Shown: positions 41,784 to 51,025 of the stretch, in pieces
Numbering within the stretch: position 1 is the first letter of the stretch
Layout: every line of letters starts with the position of its first letter
Source: Chthoniobacterales bacterium
GTDB taxonomy: Bacteria > Verrucomicrobiota > Verrucomicrobiia > Chthoniobacterales > DASVRZ01
DNA: 64,000 nt
Direction of reading: 5' to 3'
Assembly (NCBI GenBank): GCA_039930045.1
Contig: JBDSQB010000009.1
Coordinates: 1-64,000 of the forward strand
Notes under the pieces: generated by a model
What the model was told of the DNA's origin: nothing
Databases searched by the model: none
What the model saw: the letters and a program-made list of their open reading frames with translations, nothing else
Made by a program: the position numbers and the translations under genes

Positions 41784-41958
41784 CAGCCATCGTTCAGCGG
41801 CTTTTTGTCTGCGATGAGTCGTTTTTCCCCAGCCCACGGACCCTTTTCAACGGCAGGGCGCGGCTTTTCGCATCCGCAAAACGTCCCCGCCACCCCGCAC
41901 CCTTTCCCGGAGCTTCTGCCGGGCAATTAAACGCAGCCATCACCACACACTACGACCC

Positions 41959-42909
41959 ATGGAATACCATCAAGCCATTCAAAATCGCACGCAGCAAACC
42001 GTCGCCGTCATCAATGCCCATGTGCCCACGATGCAGGTCGGCCTCGTGACTGCGGCCGATCTCACCACGCAAAGCAATGCCCTCAACGGGCTGGCGCTCA
42101 CCCGCGACAGCCGTCTGGCGGATTACGACGGGGCCGTGAATGCCGAGGCGGCGGGGTTTAACCTCCTGCGCAAGCTCAGTCTCGCGCTCCCACAGTCGGC
42201 CACCGGCGAACTCGACGAAGAGGTGCCCGCCGAGGCGAAACTCCTCAACCTCCTCGATGCCGTCTATTCCATCAATCCCAACACCACCGAGGCCGCCACG
42301 CAACGCGCGCAGAAAACCAAGGCGGCGCTGCTCGAGATCGATCCTTATCTGACCGGCTTGGTGCCGCCGCGCAACGCCATTACCAGCGGCGGACGCGGCC
42401 TGCCCGAGCTCACCGCTGCCCTCGATGCCCAGCCCGACCTGGAGCAAAACGTGGAAACCGAGGGCGCGTAAGTCACGAAAGCGCGCGGCGACCTGCGCCT
42501 GGCCGCGCGGGCACTCGACCGGCTGAACAAGCGTTTCTACAGCAAACTCGTTGCCGAGGCGCGCGACAACGAGGCCTTGGCGGCGGCTCTTTCGCAAATC
42601 CAGACCGACGATACCAACCAGCCCGCCACGCTCGGCATCCGCAAGCTCCTCCAAGGCGGCGCGAATGGCCTGCAAGTGCTGGTGAGCTACGACAACGCCA
42701 GCTTCGATGCCGACCTTACGAACACCCTCGAGTGGTTGGTGGAGGGAGCCGGGGCCGAGTTTGGCAACAATGTGGTGGCCGACCCGAGCGGCAACGCCCT
42801 GGGGCCCTTTGCCGTGGGTGCGGTGGTAAAATTGCGCACCCGAACGAAGAACGCCAACGGTACCACCACCGGCAGCGTCCGCACGCTGACGTTGCTCGCG
42901 CCGGTGTAG
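41959..42909 (+). pseudogene. Gene of unknown function split by an in-frame TAA
   Basis: One frame runs 316 codons from ATG at 41959 (MEYHQAIQNRTQQTVAVINAH) to TAG at 42907-42909, broken only by TAA at codon 171 (42469-42471). The frame is otherwise intact on both sides, with the same codon use (VTKARGDLRLAARALDRLNKRFYSKL follows at once). The N-terminal part is helical. The end (GAVVKLRTRTKNANGTTTGSVRTLTL) looks like a fibronectin-type strand. No signal peptide is present. This could be a recent nonsense mutation, readthrough, or a sequencing error (TAC to TAA would restore it). No family recognised. Confidence 0.75.
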
Positions 42910-42932
42910 GCGAGGGTGCGTTTCATGTGGAG

Positions 42933-43355
42933 ATGAATCCATCCAAGAAATCACAAAATTGGAGGCAGGCCGCTTTGGGGTGCTTTCCTGAACTGGACGA
43001 TTTGCTATCCATTCCCGATGAGGGAGATGCCTGTTATCAATACTTCATCTGGATGTTTTCTCGGTTTGAAGAGGCCCTTGAGGAGGGAGCCAGAAATCGT
43101 GCAGGGAAGTATCTCCAGTTCGTTCTCCGCGCCTTGGGAACAGAGTTGCACTCAGACAGCGAAGATCTCCAAGCCGCCGCTGGAGTTTGCTTTGCCGAAC
43201 ATTTGTTTGATGAGCGCTCCGAGGAGGATTGGCAGTTCATTCTTTCGCTCATGTCGCGCGAAGATTATCTATTGTGCAGACCCTATCTCCAGAACTGGCT
43301 CGACGCGGAAGAATTTATCAAAGCCGAGGGTGCCGCAGACCACCATTATGCTTAA
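42933..43355 (+). CDS. Small acidic protein of unknown function
   Basis: This 140-residue protein (MNPSKKSQNWRQAALGCFPELDDLLSI...) is helical, with acidic and aromatic residues (YQYFIWMFSRFEEALEEGARN, DERSEEDWQFILSLMSREDYLL). Size and composition recall immunity or antitoxin proteins of polymorphic toxin systems, but no family is recognised and no toxin is adjacent. It lies 23 bp after the broken gene and 45 bp before hicA, in the middle of the accessory region. Confidence 0.65.
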   Translation: MNPSKKSQNWRQAALGCFPELDDLLSIPDEGDACYQYFIWMFSRFEEALEEGARNRAGKYLQFVLRALGTELHSDSEDLQAAAGVCFAEHLFDERSEEDWQFILSLMSREDYLLCRPYLQNWLDAEEFIKAEGAADHHYA

Positions 43356-43400
43356 TAGCGTGGAGCTTGACGTATCGAGCGCGGCAGAAAGACTGGGGCT

Positions 43401-43586
43401 GTGAAAGTCCGTCAGATTCTAAAGCTCATCGAAGACGATGGCTGGTATCTGGATCGGACGCGGGGCAGCCATCGGCAATATAAACATCGTGCCAAACCGG
43501 GTCTGGTCACTGTGCCAGGCAAGCCGGGCGATGATCTTGCGCCGGGCACGCAAAATAGTATTCTCAAACAAGCAGGTCTCAAATGA
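43401..43586 (+). CDS. hicA: HicA-type mRNA interferase toxin
   Basis: This 61-residue protein with a GTG start has the HicA double-stranded-RNA-binding-like fold: VRQILKLIEDDGWYLDRTRGSHRQYKH, with the catalytic His in the GSHxxY motif, then VTVPGKPGDDLAPGTQNSILKQAGL. HicA cuts mRNA and tmRNA when not held by HicB. Its stop overlaps the hicB start by 4 bp, the common toxin-first arrangement. Confidence 0.93.
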   Translation: MKVRQILKLIEDDGWYLDRTRGSHRQYKHRAKPGLVTVPGKPGDDLAPGTQNSILKQAGLK

Positions 43587-43798
43587 AGCACTACCTCATC
43601 ATCATTGAAGGCACCGACACGGGGTTTTCCGCTTATTCTCCCGATCTTCCGGGTTGTGTAGCCACGGGTGCCAGCCGCGAGGAAGTGGAGCGGGAGATGC
43701 ACGATGCCATCGAATTTCACGTCGAAGGGCTGCGTCTGGCCGGTTATCCGGTTCCCGAGCCACGTTCGCAAGCGGCCTATTGCGACATCGCTGCCTGA
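43583..43798 (+). CDS. hicB: HicB-type antitoxin
   Basis: This 71-residue protein has the HicB partial RNase-H-like fold (YLIIIEGTDTGFSAYSPDLPGCVATGASREEVEREMHDAIEFHVEGL). The C-terminal DNA-binding domain found in longer HicB proteins is missing, so autoregulation may depend on another factor. It overlaps hicA by 4 bp. Confidence 0.93.
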   Translation: MKHYLIIIEGTDTGFSAYSPDLPGCVATGASREEVEREMHDAIEFHVEGLRLAGYPVPEPRSQAAYCDIAA

Positions 43799-43800
43799 GC

Positions 43801-45288
43801 TTATTTCTCCGCCCAGATGTTGCCTTCGCCGTAGCTGAACCAGCGGCTGGTGGTGACTTTGAGTTGGGTGAAGAATTGCACGCCTTCCCTCCCCTGCATG
43901 TGCAAGTCGCCGAAAAAGGAGTCGTCCCAGCCGTTGAAGGGGAACCACGCCATGCTCGCGGGCACGCCGATGTTGATGCCGACCATCCCGGCTTTGACGC
44001 GGTGTTTGAATTCGCGCGCGGCTTTGCCCGAGCGGGTGAAGATGCTCGCGCCGTTGCCAAAGACGGAGCGGTTGGTGAGCTCGATGGCGGCGTCGAGGTC
44101 GTCCATCCGCATGACGTTGAGGACGGGGCCGAAGATTTCTTCGCGGGCGACTTCCATCGTGCTCTCGACATGATCGAGAATGGTCGCGCCGACGAAGAAG
44201 CCTTTCGGGGCGTCGGCGACTCGCACGCCGCGTCCATCGACGGCGATCTTCGCGCCGTGTTGCAGGCCGCTGGCGATGAGAGATTCCACCCGATCCTTGT
44301 GCGCCTGGGTAATGACCGGGCCCATCTGAGGCTGGCTGGCAGTGTCGGTCGGGCCGACTTGGATCGCTTTCGTGGCGTCGATCAACGTGGGCAGGAAATG
44401 TTTCGCCGCATCGCCGATGACGACGGCGGTGGAGCCTGCCATGCAGCGTTCTCCGGCGCAGCCGAAGGCAGCCTCGGTGACGCCTTTGACGCTCGGCTCG
44501 AGGTCGGCGTCGGGCATGATGAGCACATAGTTTTTCGCGCCGCCGTTGGCTTGGACGCGTTTGCCGTTTTGCGTTCCAGTTAGATAGATATGGCGGGCGA
44601 CGGGCGTGGAGCCGACGAAGGAAATGGCGCGGACTTTCGGGTGAACGAGCAGCGCATCGACGACTTCGCGGCCACCGTGGACGATGTTGAAGACACCCGC
44701 TGGCAGCCCGGCTTCCTCCAATAACTCCCCAAGTCGAATGGCGGTGAGCGGGACTTTTTCGCTGGGCTTGAGGACGTAGGTATTGCCGCAAACGAGCGCG
44801 ACGGGGACCATCCAGAGCGGGACCATCGCGGGGAAGTTAAAGGGCGTGATGCCGGCGCAGACACCGAGCGGCTGGCGGATGGCGTCGCAATCGATGCCGC
44901 GCGCGACGTTTTCGAGGATTTCGCCCATCAATAACGATGGAACTCCGCAGGCAAACTCGACCATTTCGATCCCGCGCCGGACGTCGCCCCGGGCTTCGAT
45001 GGCGGTCTTGCCATGCTCGCGGGTGACGAGCGCGGCGAGTGCGTCGAAGTGGTCTTCGAGCAGAATCTTGAAGCGGAAAAAGATGCGGGCGCGTTCGGTC
45101 GGCGGGGTCTCCATCCAGCTCGGGAACGCGGCGGCGGCGGCTTCGACGGCTTCGTTGACCAATGCCGCGTCGCCCATCGGCACTTCGGCGATGACTTCGC
45201 CGCGCGAGGGGTTGAAGACGGGCGATGTGGGGAGATCGGAGAGGTTTCTCCATTCGCCCCCGATGTAAACCGGGCAGGGCGTGAGCAT
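43801..45288 (-). CDS. mmsA: CoA-acylating methylmalonate-semialdehyde dehydrogenase
   Basis: This aldehyde dehydrogenase family member oxidises methylmalonate or malonate semialdehyde to propionyl- or acetyl-CoA in valine, beta-alanine and inositol breakdown. Family signs are GVCAGITPFNFPAMVPLWM, KPSEKVPLTA, the catalytic FGCAGERCMAGST (Cys in ERCM), EEIFGPVLNV and GINIGVPASMAWFPFNGWDDSFFGD. The 495-residue length is right with ATG at 45288; an in-frame ATG at 45342 adds 18 residues before the family start. It converges on hicB with a 2-bp gap and stands alone. Confidence 0.94.
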   Translation of the reverse strand: MLTPCPVYIGGEWRNLSDLPTSPVFNPSRGEVIAEVPMGDAALVNEAVEAAAAAFPSWMETPPTERARIFFRFKILLEDHFDALAALVTREHGKTAIEARGDVRRGIEMVEFACGVPSLLMGEILENVARGIDCDAIRQPLGVCAGITPFNFPAMVPLWMVPVALVCGNTYVLKPSEKVPLTAIRLGELLEEAGLPAGVFNIVHGGREVVDALLVHPKVRAISFVGSTPVARHIYLTGTQNGKRVQANGGAKNYVLIMPDADLEPSVKGVTEAAFGCAGERCMAGSTAVVIGDAAKHFLPTLIDATKAIQVGPTDTASQPQMGPVITQAHKDRVESLIASGLQHGAKIAVDGRGVRVADAPKGFFVGATILDHVESTMEVAREEIFGPVLNVMRMDDLDAAIELTNRSVFGNGASIFTRSGKAAREFKHRVKAGMVGINIGVPASMAWFPFNGWDDSFFGDLHMQGREGVQFFTQLKVTTSRWFSYGEGNIWAEK

Positions 45289-45390
45289 GAGTAAATCTAA
45301 GCGTCGCGCCCGCAGCGTGTCTAATGGGAATCGGCCCGGCAAAGATAGGGAGATTTTGCACCGTGCGGAAGGTGTGTTACAGGTTTGCGC

Positions 45391-46554
45391 GTGACATTCC
45401 CCTCGCTTCTCCGTTTCGTCTGTGTGCTCTGGCTGGTGGGCTCCACTTTGTTCGCGGCCAATGAGCCGATCGTGGCGAACACTTTGCCCGATTTAAGTCT
45501 GATGCGTGGAGGGGCCACGACGACGCTGGATGTGTCGAATGTCTTCGGACTGACTGGCGTGACCGGGCCGCTGGTGGAGTTTGTTTTTTCTGGCGGCCAC
45601 ATGTTTCTCGAGCTGTTTCCGACGACCGCTCCCGCGACGGTGGCCAATTTCCTGCGCTACACGGATAACAAGGTTTACGACAACACCATCATTCATCGTT
45701 CCGAGCCGGGGTTCGTGATTCAGGCGGGGGGTTATCAGTGCGTAACCAATCTACCGCATGTGACGACATACGACCCGGTGCCGAATGAATTTTCGATCTC
45801 AAACACCGCTGGCACCATGGCGATGGCGAAAGTGGACGGCGATCTGAACAGCGCCACGAGCGAGTGGTTTGTGAACCTGGCGGATAACACCGGGCTCGAT
45901 GCGGACAATCAGAAGTTTACGGTTTTCGGACGTTTGATTGGCAACGGACTGGGGTTCTGCCAAAGCATCGCAGCATTGCCGAGGGTCGATCTTTTCCCCG
46001 GTGATCCGACGAATTCAGAAGACCCGAATAACTACGATCCTTTCAACACATTGCCGGTTTTCAACTACACGAGCGGTACGGTCTTTCTCTCGAATTTGCT
46101 CCTTCTCGAGACCGTTCGCCGCGTCCCATTGATCAAACTCGACAGCACCATTTCTGGCTACCTCACACTCACGGCCACGTCGTCCAACCCGAGTGTGATG
46201 GTTCCCACGGTCACTTCCAATGGACTGCAACTCACCAGCGGCAGCACGTCGGGCCAGGCTACGATCACGGTCACTGCAACCGACATTTATGGACAAAACG
46301 TGAGCACGACTTTCGTGGGCAGCGCGTTGACGCCATCGTATCTCGTTTCCCTTCGAGCCAGCCCCTCCAGCTATGGCTCCGTTCGCGGCGGAAACACCAT
46401 TCTCGCGGGCAGCCGCATCACGGTCAAAGCCATTCCACGGGCGCATCGCCGGTTCCGCAAATGGACGGAAAATGGCCGCACGATCAGCACACGGGCGAGT
46501 TACGTTTTTACCGTCGGATCGCAGCGTTCGCTGGTCGCAGTCTTCAGCCGCTAA
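45391..46554 (+). CDS. Secreted cyclophilin-type isomerase with C-terminal InlB-B-like repeat
   Basis: The signal peptide (VTFPSLLRFVCVLWLVGSTLFAA) is followed by a cyclophilin domain (FLELFPTTAPATVANFLRYTD, YDNTIIHRSEPGFVIQAGGY, SATSEWFVNLADN). An Ig-like strand region (TATSSNPSVMVPTVTSNGL, QATITVTATDIYGQ) comes next. The last ~60 residues match the InlB B-repeat pattern (RFRKWTENGRTISTRASYVFTV...LVAVF). Prolyl isomerase activity outside the inner membrane is likely. GTG at 45391 and TTG at 45385 are both possible starts. The domain mix suggests a surface or periplasmic anchor. Confidence 0.85.
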   Translation: MTFPSLLRFVCVLWLVGSTLFAANEPIVANTLPDLSLMRGGATTTLDVSNVFGLTGVTGPLVEFVFSGGHMFLELFPTTAPATVANFLRYTDNKVYDNTIIHRSEPGFVIQAGGYQCVTNLPHVTTYDPVPNEFSISNTAGTMAMAKVDGDLNSATSEWFVNLADNTGLDADNQKFTVFGRLIGNGLGFCQSIAALPRVDLFPGDPTNSEDPNNYDPFNTLPVFNYTSGTVFLSNLLLLETVRRVPLIKLDSTISGYLTLTATSSNPSVMVPTVTSNGLQLTSGSTSGQATITVTATDIYGQNVSTTFVGSALTPSYLVSLRASPSSYGSVRGGNTILAGSRITVKAIPRAHRRFRKWTENGRTISTRASYVFTVGSQRSLVAVFSR

Positions 46555-47351
46555 CTGGCAAAACGATAACCTGCGGCCCGAATCTGCGTCACGAGTTCGC
46601 GGATGAATTCCACGCTGGCGGGTGAGCCGGCGGCGTCGGTTTTTCCCTCGTGCACGAGCAGGATGGCACCGGGTTCCAGTCCGGTCAGAATGCGCTTCAT
46701 GCTCTTCTCCGGGTCGCAGCGCAGGCCATCGAAGGCGCGCACGCTCCAGCCGACGAGGGTGAGTTTTTTCCGTCGCAAAACACCATGAAGAAAGGGATTT
46801 TTGATTCCCGCAGGACAGCGAAACGCCGGGAGCAACGGGAGTTGCATCCGACTCGCAGTCGATTCGAACTCGTCCAGTTCGCGGGCGACTTTCCACCGCG
46901 GATAAATCCAGAAGCGGGCGAGGTCGTGGTTTTGCGTGTGGCTGGCTGCGGTGTGCCCGTGGCGTTGCAATGCGGCGAGCGCCTCGGGGAATGAGGGTAG
47001 TTTTTTTCCCATCAAAAAGAAGGTCGCGGAGACGCCCTGCGCTTCTAACATTTTCGCCAGTTCCACCGTGTCGGCGGAAGGTCCGTCGTCGATGGTGAGC
47101 CAGACGATTTTCTCACTCGTCGGCAGCCGCGCTAGGACCGGACCTAACATGGTTGAACGCGGATAAAGCAATGCGACTAACAACAGCCCGTGGGCCACGA
47201 CCGCATACAGCCAGACCCATAAGTGTGTGACTCCGATCAGGCCGACGAGCAGCGGCGGAGTGAGGTTCCAGACTAACAACGCGCGCCTGAGCCAGACGCT
47301 GGACGCGGTCACCCGATGCTCAGACAACGCACGGGCGATCAGCGATTCCAT
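46551..47351 (-). CDS. Polysaccharide deacetylase (NodB-type), membrane-anchored
   Basis: This 266-residue protein has two N-terminal hydrophobic helices (LVWNLTPPLLVGLIGVTHLWVWL and VVAHGLLLVALLYP). A NodB domain follows: IVWLTIDDGPSADTVELAKML (catalytic Asp), HGHTAASHTQNHDLAR (zinc His pair) and AFRCPAGIKNPFLHGVLRR. It would remove acetyl groups from a cell-wall or exopolysaccharide sugar at the outer face of the inner membrane. The 3' end overlaps the convergent cyclophilin gene by 4 bp. Confidence 0.9.
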   Translation of the reverse strand: MESLIARALSEHRVTASSVWLRRALLVWNLTPPLLVGLIGVTHLWVWLYAVVAHGLLLVALLYPRSTMLGPVLARLPTSEKIVWLTIDDGPSADTVELAKMLEAQGVSATFFLMGKKLPSFPEALAALQRHGHTAASHTQNHDLARFWIYPRWKVARELDEFESTASRMQLPLLPAFRCPAGIKNPFLHGVLRRKKLTLVGWSVRAFDGLRCDPEKSMKRILTGLEPGAILLVHEGKTDAAGSPASVEFIRELVTQIRAAGYRFAS

Positions 47352-47372
47352 TCGACTATGGAATTCCTAATT

Positions 47373-48950
47373 TTACTCCCACTCGATCGTCGCGGGCGGC
47401 TTGCTGCTGATGTCGTAAACCACGCGGTTGACACCTTTGACTTCGTTGATGATCCGCGTGCTGATGCGGGCCAGAATGTCGTAGGGCAGCCGCACCCAGT
47501 CGGCGGTCATGCCGTCCTGGCTCTCGACGATGCGCAGCGCGATGGTGTTTTCGTAAGTGCGCTCGTCGCCCATCACGCCGACGGAGCGGACGGGCAGGAG
47601 GACGGCGAAGGATTGCCAGACTTTGTAATACCACTCGGAGGCTTTCATTTCCTCGACAACAATGGAGTCGGCCTCGCGCACGACGCGGAGGTTTTCCTCG
47701 GTGATTTCGCCGAGAATGCGCACGGCGAGTCCGGGGCCGGGAAACGGCTGGCGAAAGACGACTTCCTTTGGCAAGCCGAGTTCGAGTCCGACCTTGCGAA
47801 CTTCGTCCTTGAAGAGCTGGCGCAGCGGTTCGATGAGCTGGAAATCCATGTCCTCGGGCAGGCCGCCGACGTTGTGATGGCTCTTGATAAGCGACGCCGG
47901 ATTGCCGTCGATGGCGACGCTTTCGATGACGTCGGGATAGAGCGTGCCCTGGGCGAGAAACTTGTATTGCGACTCGTCGCCCGGGGCGTGAGCGGACTTT
48001 AAGTCGCGTGTCGCCTGCTCGAAAACGCGGACAAATTCGTTGCCGATGATCTTGCGTTTTTTCTCTGGATCGGTGACGCCCGCGAGCTTGCCAAGGAAGC
48101 TGGCCGAGGCATCCACGGTGACCAGTTTCATGTGGAAGTTCTCGCCGAAAAGTTTCTGGACGGCCTCCGCTTCATTGGCGCGAATGAGGCCGTTGTTCAC
48201 AAAAACGCAGGTGAGCTGGTCGCCGATGGCCTTGTGCAAAAGCGCGGCCGCGACGGACGAATCGACGCCCCCGCTGAGCCCGAGAATGACACGCGCATCG
48301 CCGACTTTGGCCCGAATCTCGGCGCAGGTCAGCTCGATGAAGGAGCCCATCGTCCAGTCGCTTTTCGCGCCGGAAATAGTGTGGACGAAGTTTTTAATGA
48401 TCTCGCTCCCGCGCGGCGTGTGGACGACTTCGGGGTGAAATTGCAGTCCGTAAAACTTGCGGGTGGCATCTTCGACGACGGCGTAGGGCGAGTTTTCCGT
48501 GGTGCCGACCGACTCAAACCCGGATGGCAACTGGGTCACTTTGTCGCCGTGGCTGTTCCAGACGTCGATCTCCTCGGGCAGACCTTGAAAAAGCGGGCAC
48601 GCGGTGCGGACTTTCAATTTGCCGGGGCCAAACTCGCGGCGGCTGGAGTTTTCCACTCGACCACCGAGATGATGCGCCAAAAGCTGCATCCCGTAGCAGA
48701 TGCCGAGCACGGGCAAGCCCAGGGAAAAAATCGCTGGGTCGGGTTGCGGTGCTTTCTCGGCATAAACGCTGGCCGGGCCGCCGGAAAGGATGATGCCGCT
48801 GGCTCCGGCCTGCGCGAGAACGGCGGCGGGCGTGTCGAACCGCACGATTTCGGAGTAAACCTGGCATTCGCGCACCCGGCGGGCGATGACCTGAGTGTAT
48901 TGCGACCCAAAGTCGAGAATGAGAATTTTGGAAGGTGCGGCAGCAGACAT
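47373..48950 (-). CDS. guaA: GMP synthase (glutamine-hydrolysing)
   Basis: This enzyme makes GMP from XMP with glutamine amide nitrogen. The 525 residues are normal. The class-I amidotransferase domain has [11 protein letters not shown]-type [35 protein letters not shown] (catalytic Cys) and [11 protein letters not shown]. The ATP-pyrophosphatase domain has [16 protein letters not shown], and the C-terminal dimerisation part ends [16 protein letters not shown]. It is preceded on the strand by a cyclophilin gene with a 6-bp gap. Confidence 0.97.
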   Translation of the reverse strand: MSAAAPSKILILDFGSQYTQVIARRVRECQVYSEIVRFDTPAAVLAQAGASGIILSGGPASVYAEKAPQPDPAIFSLGLPVLGICYGMQLLAHHLGGRVENSSRREFGPGKLKVRTACPLFQGLPEEIDVWNSHGDKVTQLPSGFESVGTTENSPYAVVEDATRKFYGLQFHPEVVHTPRGSEIIKNFVHTISGAKSDWTMGSFIELTCAEIRAKVGDARVILGLSGGVDSSVAAALLHKAIGDQLTCVFVNNGLIRANEAEAVQKLFGENFHMKLVTVDASASFLGKLAGVTDPEKKRKIIGNEFVRVFEQATRDLKSAHAPGDESQYKFLAQGTLYPDVIESVAIDGNPASLIKSHHNVGGLPEDMDFQLIEPLRQLFKDEVRKVGLELGLPKEVVFRQPFPGPGLAVRILGEITEENLRVVREADSIVVEEMKASEWYYKVWQSFAVLLPVRSVGVMGDERTYENTIALRIVESQDGMTADWVRLPYDILARISTRIINEVKGVNRVVYDISSKPPATIEWE

Positions 48951-48956
48951 GCGAAT

Positions 48957-49472
48957 TTATTTCTTAACGATCACCATCTTCATCGCGTCGCCGCGCTTGA
49001 TCTGGTCCACCACGGTCATGCCTTCGCCGAGGACGCGTCCAAAAACGGTGTATTGCATGTCGAGATGCGGCGCGTCCTGGAGGACGATGTAAAACTGGCT
49101 ATTGGCCGAGTTGGGGGCGTTTGTGCGGGCGGCAGCGAGGGAGCCGCGGGAGTTTTTGTAGGCTTTGTTGACCTCGAGCGGGAGGTCGGGATAAGTCGAA
49201 CCACCCGACCCGGCTCCGGGAACATCGACGCCATTTTTAGTTTTTGGATCGCCGACTTGGGCGACGAAATTCGGCACGATGCGATGGAACTGGATGCCGT
49301 CGTAAAAGCCTTCGCCAGCGAGAAGAAGAATCCGCTCGACGTGTTTCGGGGCGGCATCGGGGAAGAGTTCTAGGTAAATGTCTCCAGCGGGCACTTCGAC
49401 GCGGACAATGGGATCTTTGCGGTCGAGATATTGGGCGTCCGCAGGTTTGGAGGTGGTGTCGTTCATCTGCAA
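48957..49472 (-). CDS. Cytoplasmic cyclophilin-type peptidyl-prolyl isomerase
   Basis: This 171-residue single-domain cyclophilin lacks a signal peptide: DIYLELFPDAAPKHVERILLLAGEGFYDGIQFHRIVPNFVAQVGD, then GSLAAARTNAPNSANSQFYIVLQDAPHLDMQYTVFGRVLGEG. The active-site Arg in FHRI is present; an Ala follows the QVGD region instead of the usual GGP. It is translated 6 bp upstream of guaA. A second, secreted cyclophilin lies at 45.4 kb. Confidence 0.94.
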   Translation of the reverse strand: MQMNDTTSKPADAQYLDRKDPIVRVEVPAGDIYLELFPDAAPKHVERILLLAGEGFYDGIQFHRIVPNFVAQVGDPKTKNGVDVPGAGSGGSTYPDLPLEVNKAYKNSRGSLAAARTNAPNSANSQFYIVLQDAPHLDMQYTVFGRVLGEGMTVVDQIKRGDAMKMVIVKK

Positions 49473-49608
49473 AACTAAGCAAACAGACCGGGCCTAGCAC
49501 AAGCGCGGAATTTTTTAATTTCTCCAAGCCACATCGCGAGTTGCATCGTTATGGGATTGACCCCGGGTTGCAGTCGCATGTATTACTAACTCGAACCCCT
49601 CCCCTATT

Positions 49609-49875
49609 ATGATCGAGCTTGAAGTTTATGCGGCTGGCGTCCGCGATCCCGACAAAATCCTCGAACTCGAGCACGCGCTCGAAGTGCTGGTCGGCTTGCG
49701 TTACAAAATCGATGCAAACCACGACGTCGTTTACATGGATCTCGATCAGCCGACGGTGAATCTCCAGGAACTGAAGGATCTCTTTCGCCGCGCCGGACTG
49801 GACCCGAAATTTGTCGGTTCCGTCCCAGCGGAAATGACGAAAAAAGCGAAGACGCAGAAGATCACCATCCGCTAA
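49609..49875 (+). CDS. Small conserved-looking protein of unknown function
   Basis: This 88-residue protein (MIELEVYAAGVRDPDKILELEHALEVLVGLRYKIDANHDVVYMDL...) has a betaalphabetabetaalphabeta-like pattern resembling an HMA/ferredoxin-like fold. The usual CxxC metal site is missing. It ends with KKAKTQKITIR. Possible roles are metal or ligand sensing, but none can be claimed. A pyrimidine-rich stretch (CGAACCCCTCCCC) precedes the ATG in place of a Shine-Dalgarno. Confidence 0.65.
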   Translation: MIELEVYAAGVRDPDKILELEHALEVLVGLRYKIDANHDVVYMDLDQPTVNLQELKDLFRRAGLDPKFVGSVPAEMTKKAKTQKITIR

Positions 49876-49931
49876 ATCGGGCGGTAAATTCTTTATCGGC
49901 GGGAATAACGCCCGCGGCCTCCATCGGCACC

Positions 49932-49960
49932 GTTCCTGCTTAGGAACAGGTATGCTTTTT
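49932..49960 (+). terminator. Probable terminator before the PIN-domain gene
   Basis: GTTCCT-GCTT-AGGAAC forms a 6-bp stem with a 4-base loop, followed after nine bases by TTTTT. The stem is short and the T-run is distant, so efficiency is unsure. Confidence 0.4.
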
Positions 49961-49980
49961 ATCACGGGAAATTCTCAGGT

Positions 49981-51009
49981 ATGACACCCTCCCGGACGAT
50001 CAACCTGATGCGGCTGCTGTTTCTGGCCTTCACCACCAGCATTGGCTGGCTCTGCATCGATCTCGGTCGCGGCCCTCTCTGGATCGGGGCCTGCATCGGC
50101 ATGGTGGCGGGTTTGATCACGATTTTGGTGGACCGCCTGCTCGACGGGATTCGGCTGCGGGCGTTCTCATCGGCCACTTTCGGGCTCCTCATCGGTTGCG
50201 TCTTCGCCCATCTTTTGCGTGCGTCCGGCGTGCTCGATTATGTGCCGGAAAGGACCGCTTGGATGATCAATCTCGGTGCCTACTGCTTTTTCGGTTACAT
50301 GGGAATGATGCTCGCCGTCCGCAGCAATCGCGACGAATTTTCCCTCATCATTCCCTACGTTCGCTTCCGGCAGCAATCGGTCCAGGAACAACCCGTTCTT
50401 GTCGATACCAACATCGTTATCGACGGTCGCATCACCGAGCTTTGCCTCTCTGGCTTCATTCGCGGACCACTCATCGTCCCGCGTTTCGTGCTCAACGAAC
50501 TCCAGCGCATGGCCGACTCCGGCGATTCAATCAAGCGTGAGCGTGGTCGGCGCGGTCTCAGTAAACTGCAGGAAATGCAGCTCTCGGAGATTGTAGGCGT
50601 CACCATTCACGAGACGGATACCCAAGCCATTGGCGACGTGGACAGCGAACTGATCCGGCTGGCGCAGATATTGGGAGCCCGCATTATTTCCAATGACAGC
50701 GGACTTTGCCAGGTCGCACGGCTGCAAAAAGTCAACGTCCTCAACCTCAACGAAATGGCCAAAGCCTTGCAAATGAAGGACTTGCCCGGAGACGAGTTGG
50801 AGTTGCATCTGGTCAAGGAAGGCCGCGACTTCCATCAGGCGGTCGGCTACCGCAACGACGGAACGATGGTCGTGGTGAACAACGCCCGTCATCTCATCGG
50901 CGAGACGGTCGATGTTGTCATCAGCAGTTTTGTCCAGACGAACGCCGGTCGGCTGACCTTTGCCGAGTTGAAAAATATGGAACACGCGCCGCTGAAAGCC
51001 AGCGCCTGA
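49981..51009 (+). CDS. Membrane-anchored PIN/TRAM-domain protein (YacL-like)
   Basis: This 342-residue protein has four hydrophobic helices in the first ~125 residues. A PIN nuclease domain follows, beginning PVLVDTNIVIDGRITELC, with later acidic residues in TDTQAIGDVDSELIRLA and ARIISNDSGLCQVA. A TRAM-like end (GDELELHLVKEGRDFHQAVGYRNDGTMVVV) is present. This layout matches Bacillus YacL. It may cut or bind RNA at the membrane. Confidence 0.9.
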   Translation: MTPSRTINLMRLLFLAFTTSIGWLCIDLGRGPLWIGACIGMVAGLITILVDRLLDGIRLRAFSSATFGLLIGCVFAHLLRASGVLDYVPERTAWMINLGAYCFFGYMGMMLAVRSNRDEFSLIIPYVRFRQQSVQEQPVLVDTNIVIDGRITELCLSGFIRGPLIVPRFVLNELQRMADSGDSIKRERGRRGLSKLQEMQLSEIVGVTIHETDTQAIGDVDSELIRLAQILGARIISNDSGLCQVARLQKVNVLNLNEMAKALQMKDLPGDELELHLVKEGRDFHQAVGYRNDGTMVVVNNARHLIGETVDVVISSFVQTNAGRLTFAELKNMEHAPLKASA

Positions 51010-51025
51010 GCAAACCGAGTTAGAC

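Noticed and set aside
41292-41926. Two overlapping minus-strand frames through array A as a protein gene
   Set aside because: A 21-bp period keeps every frame open; there is no ribosome site and no non-repeat domain. Kept as a possibility only in the array entry.
41190-41959. Integron integrase gene expected near the cassettes
   Set aside because: No tyrosine-recombinase motifs on either strand in this stretch.
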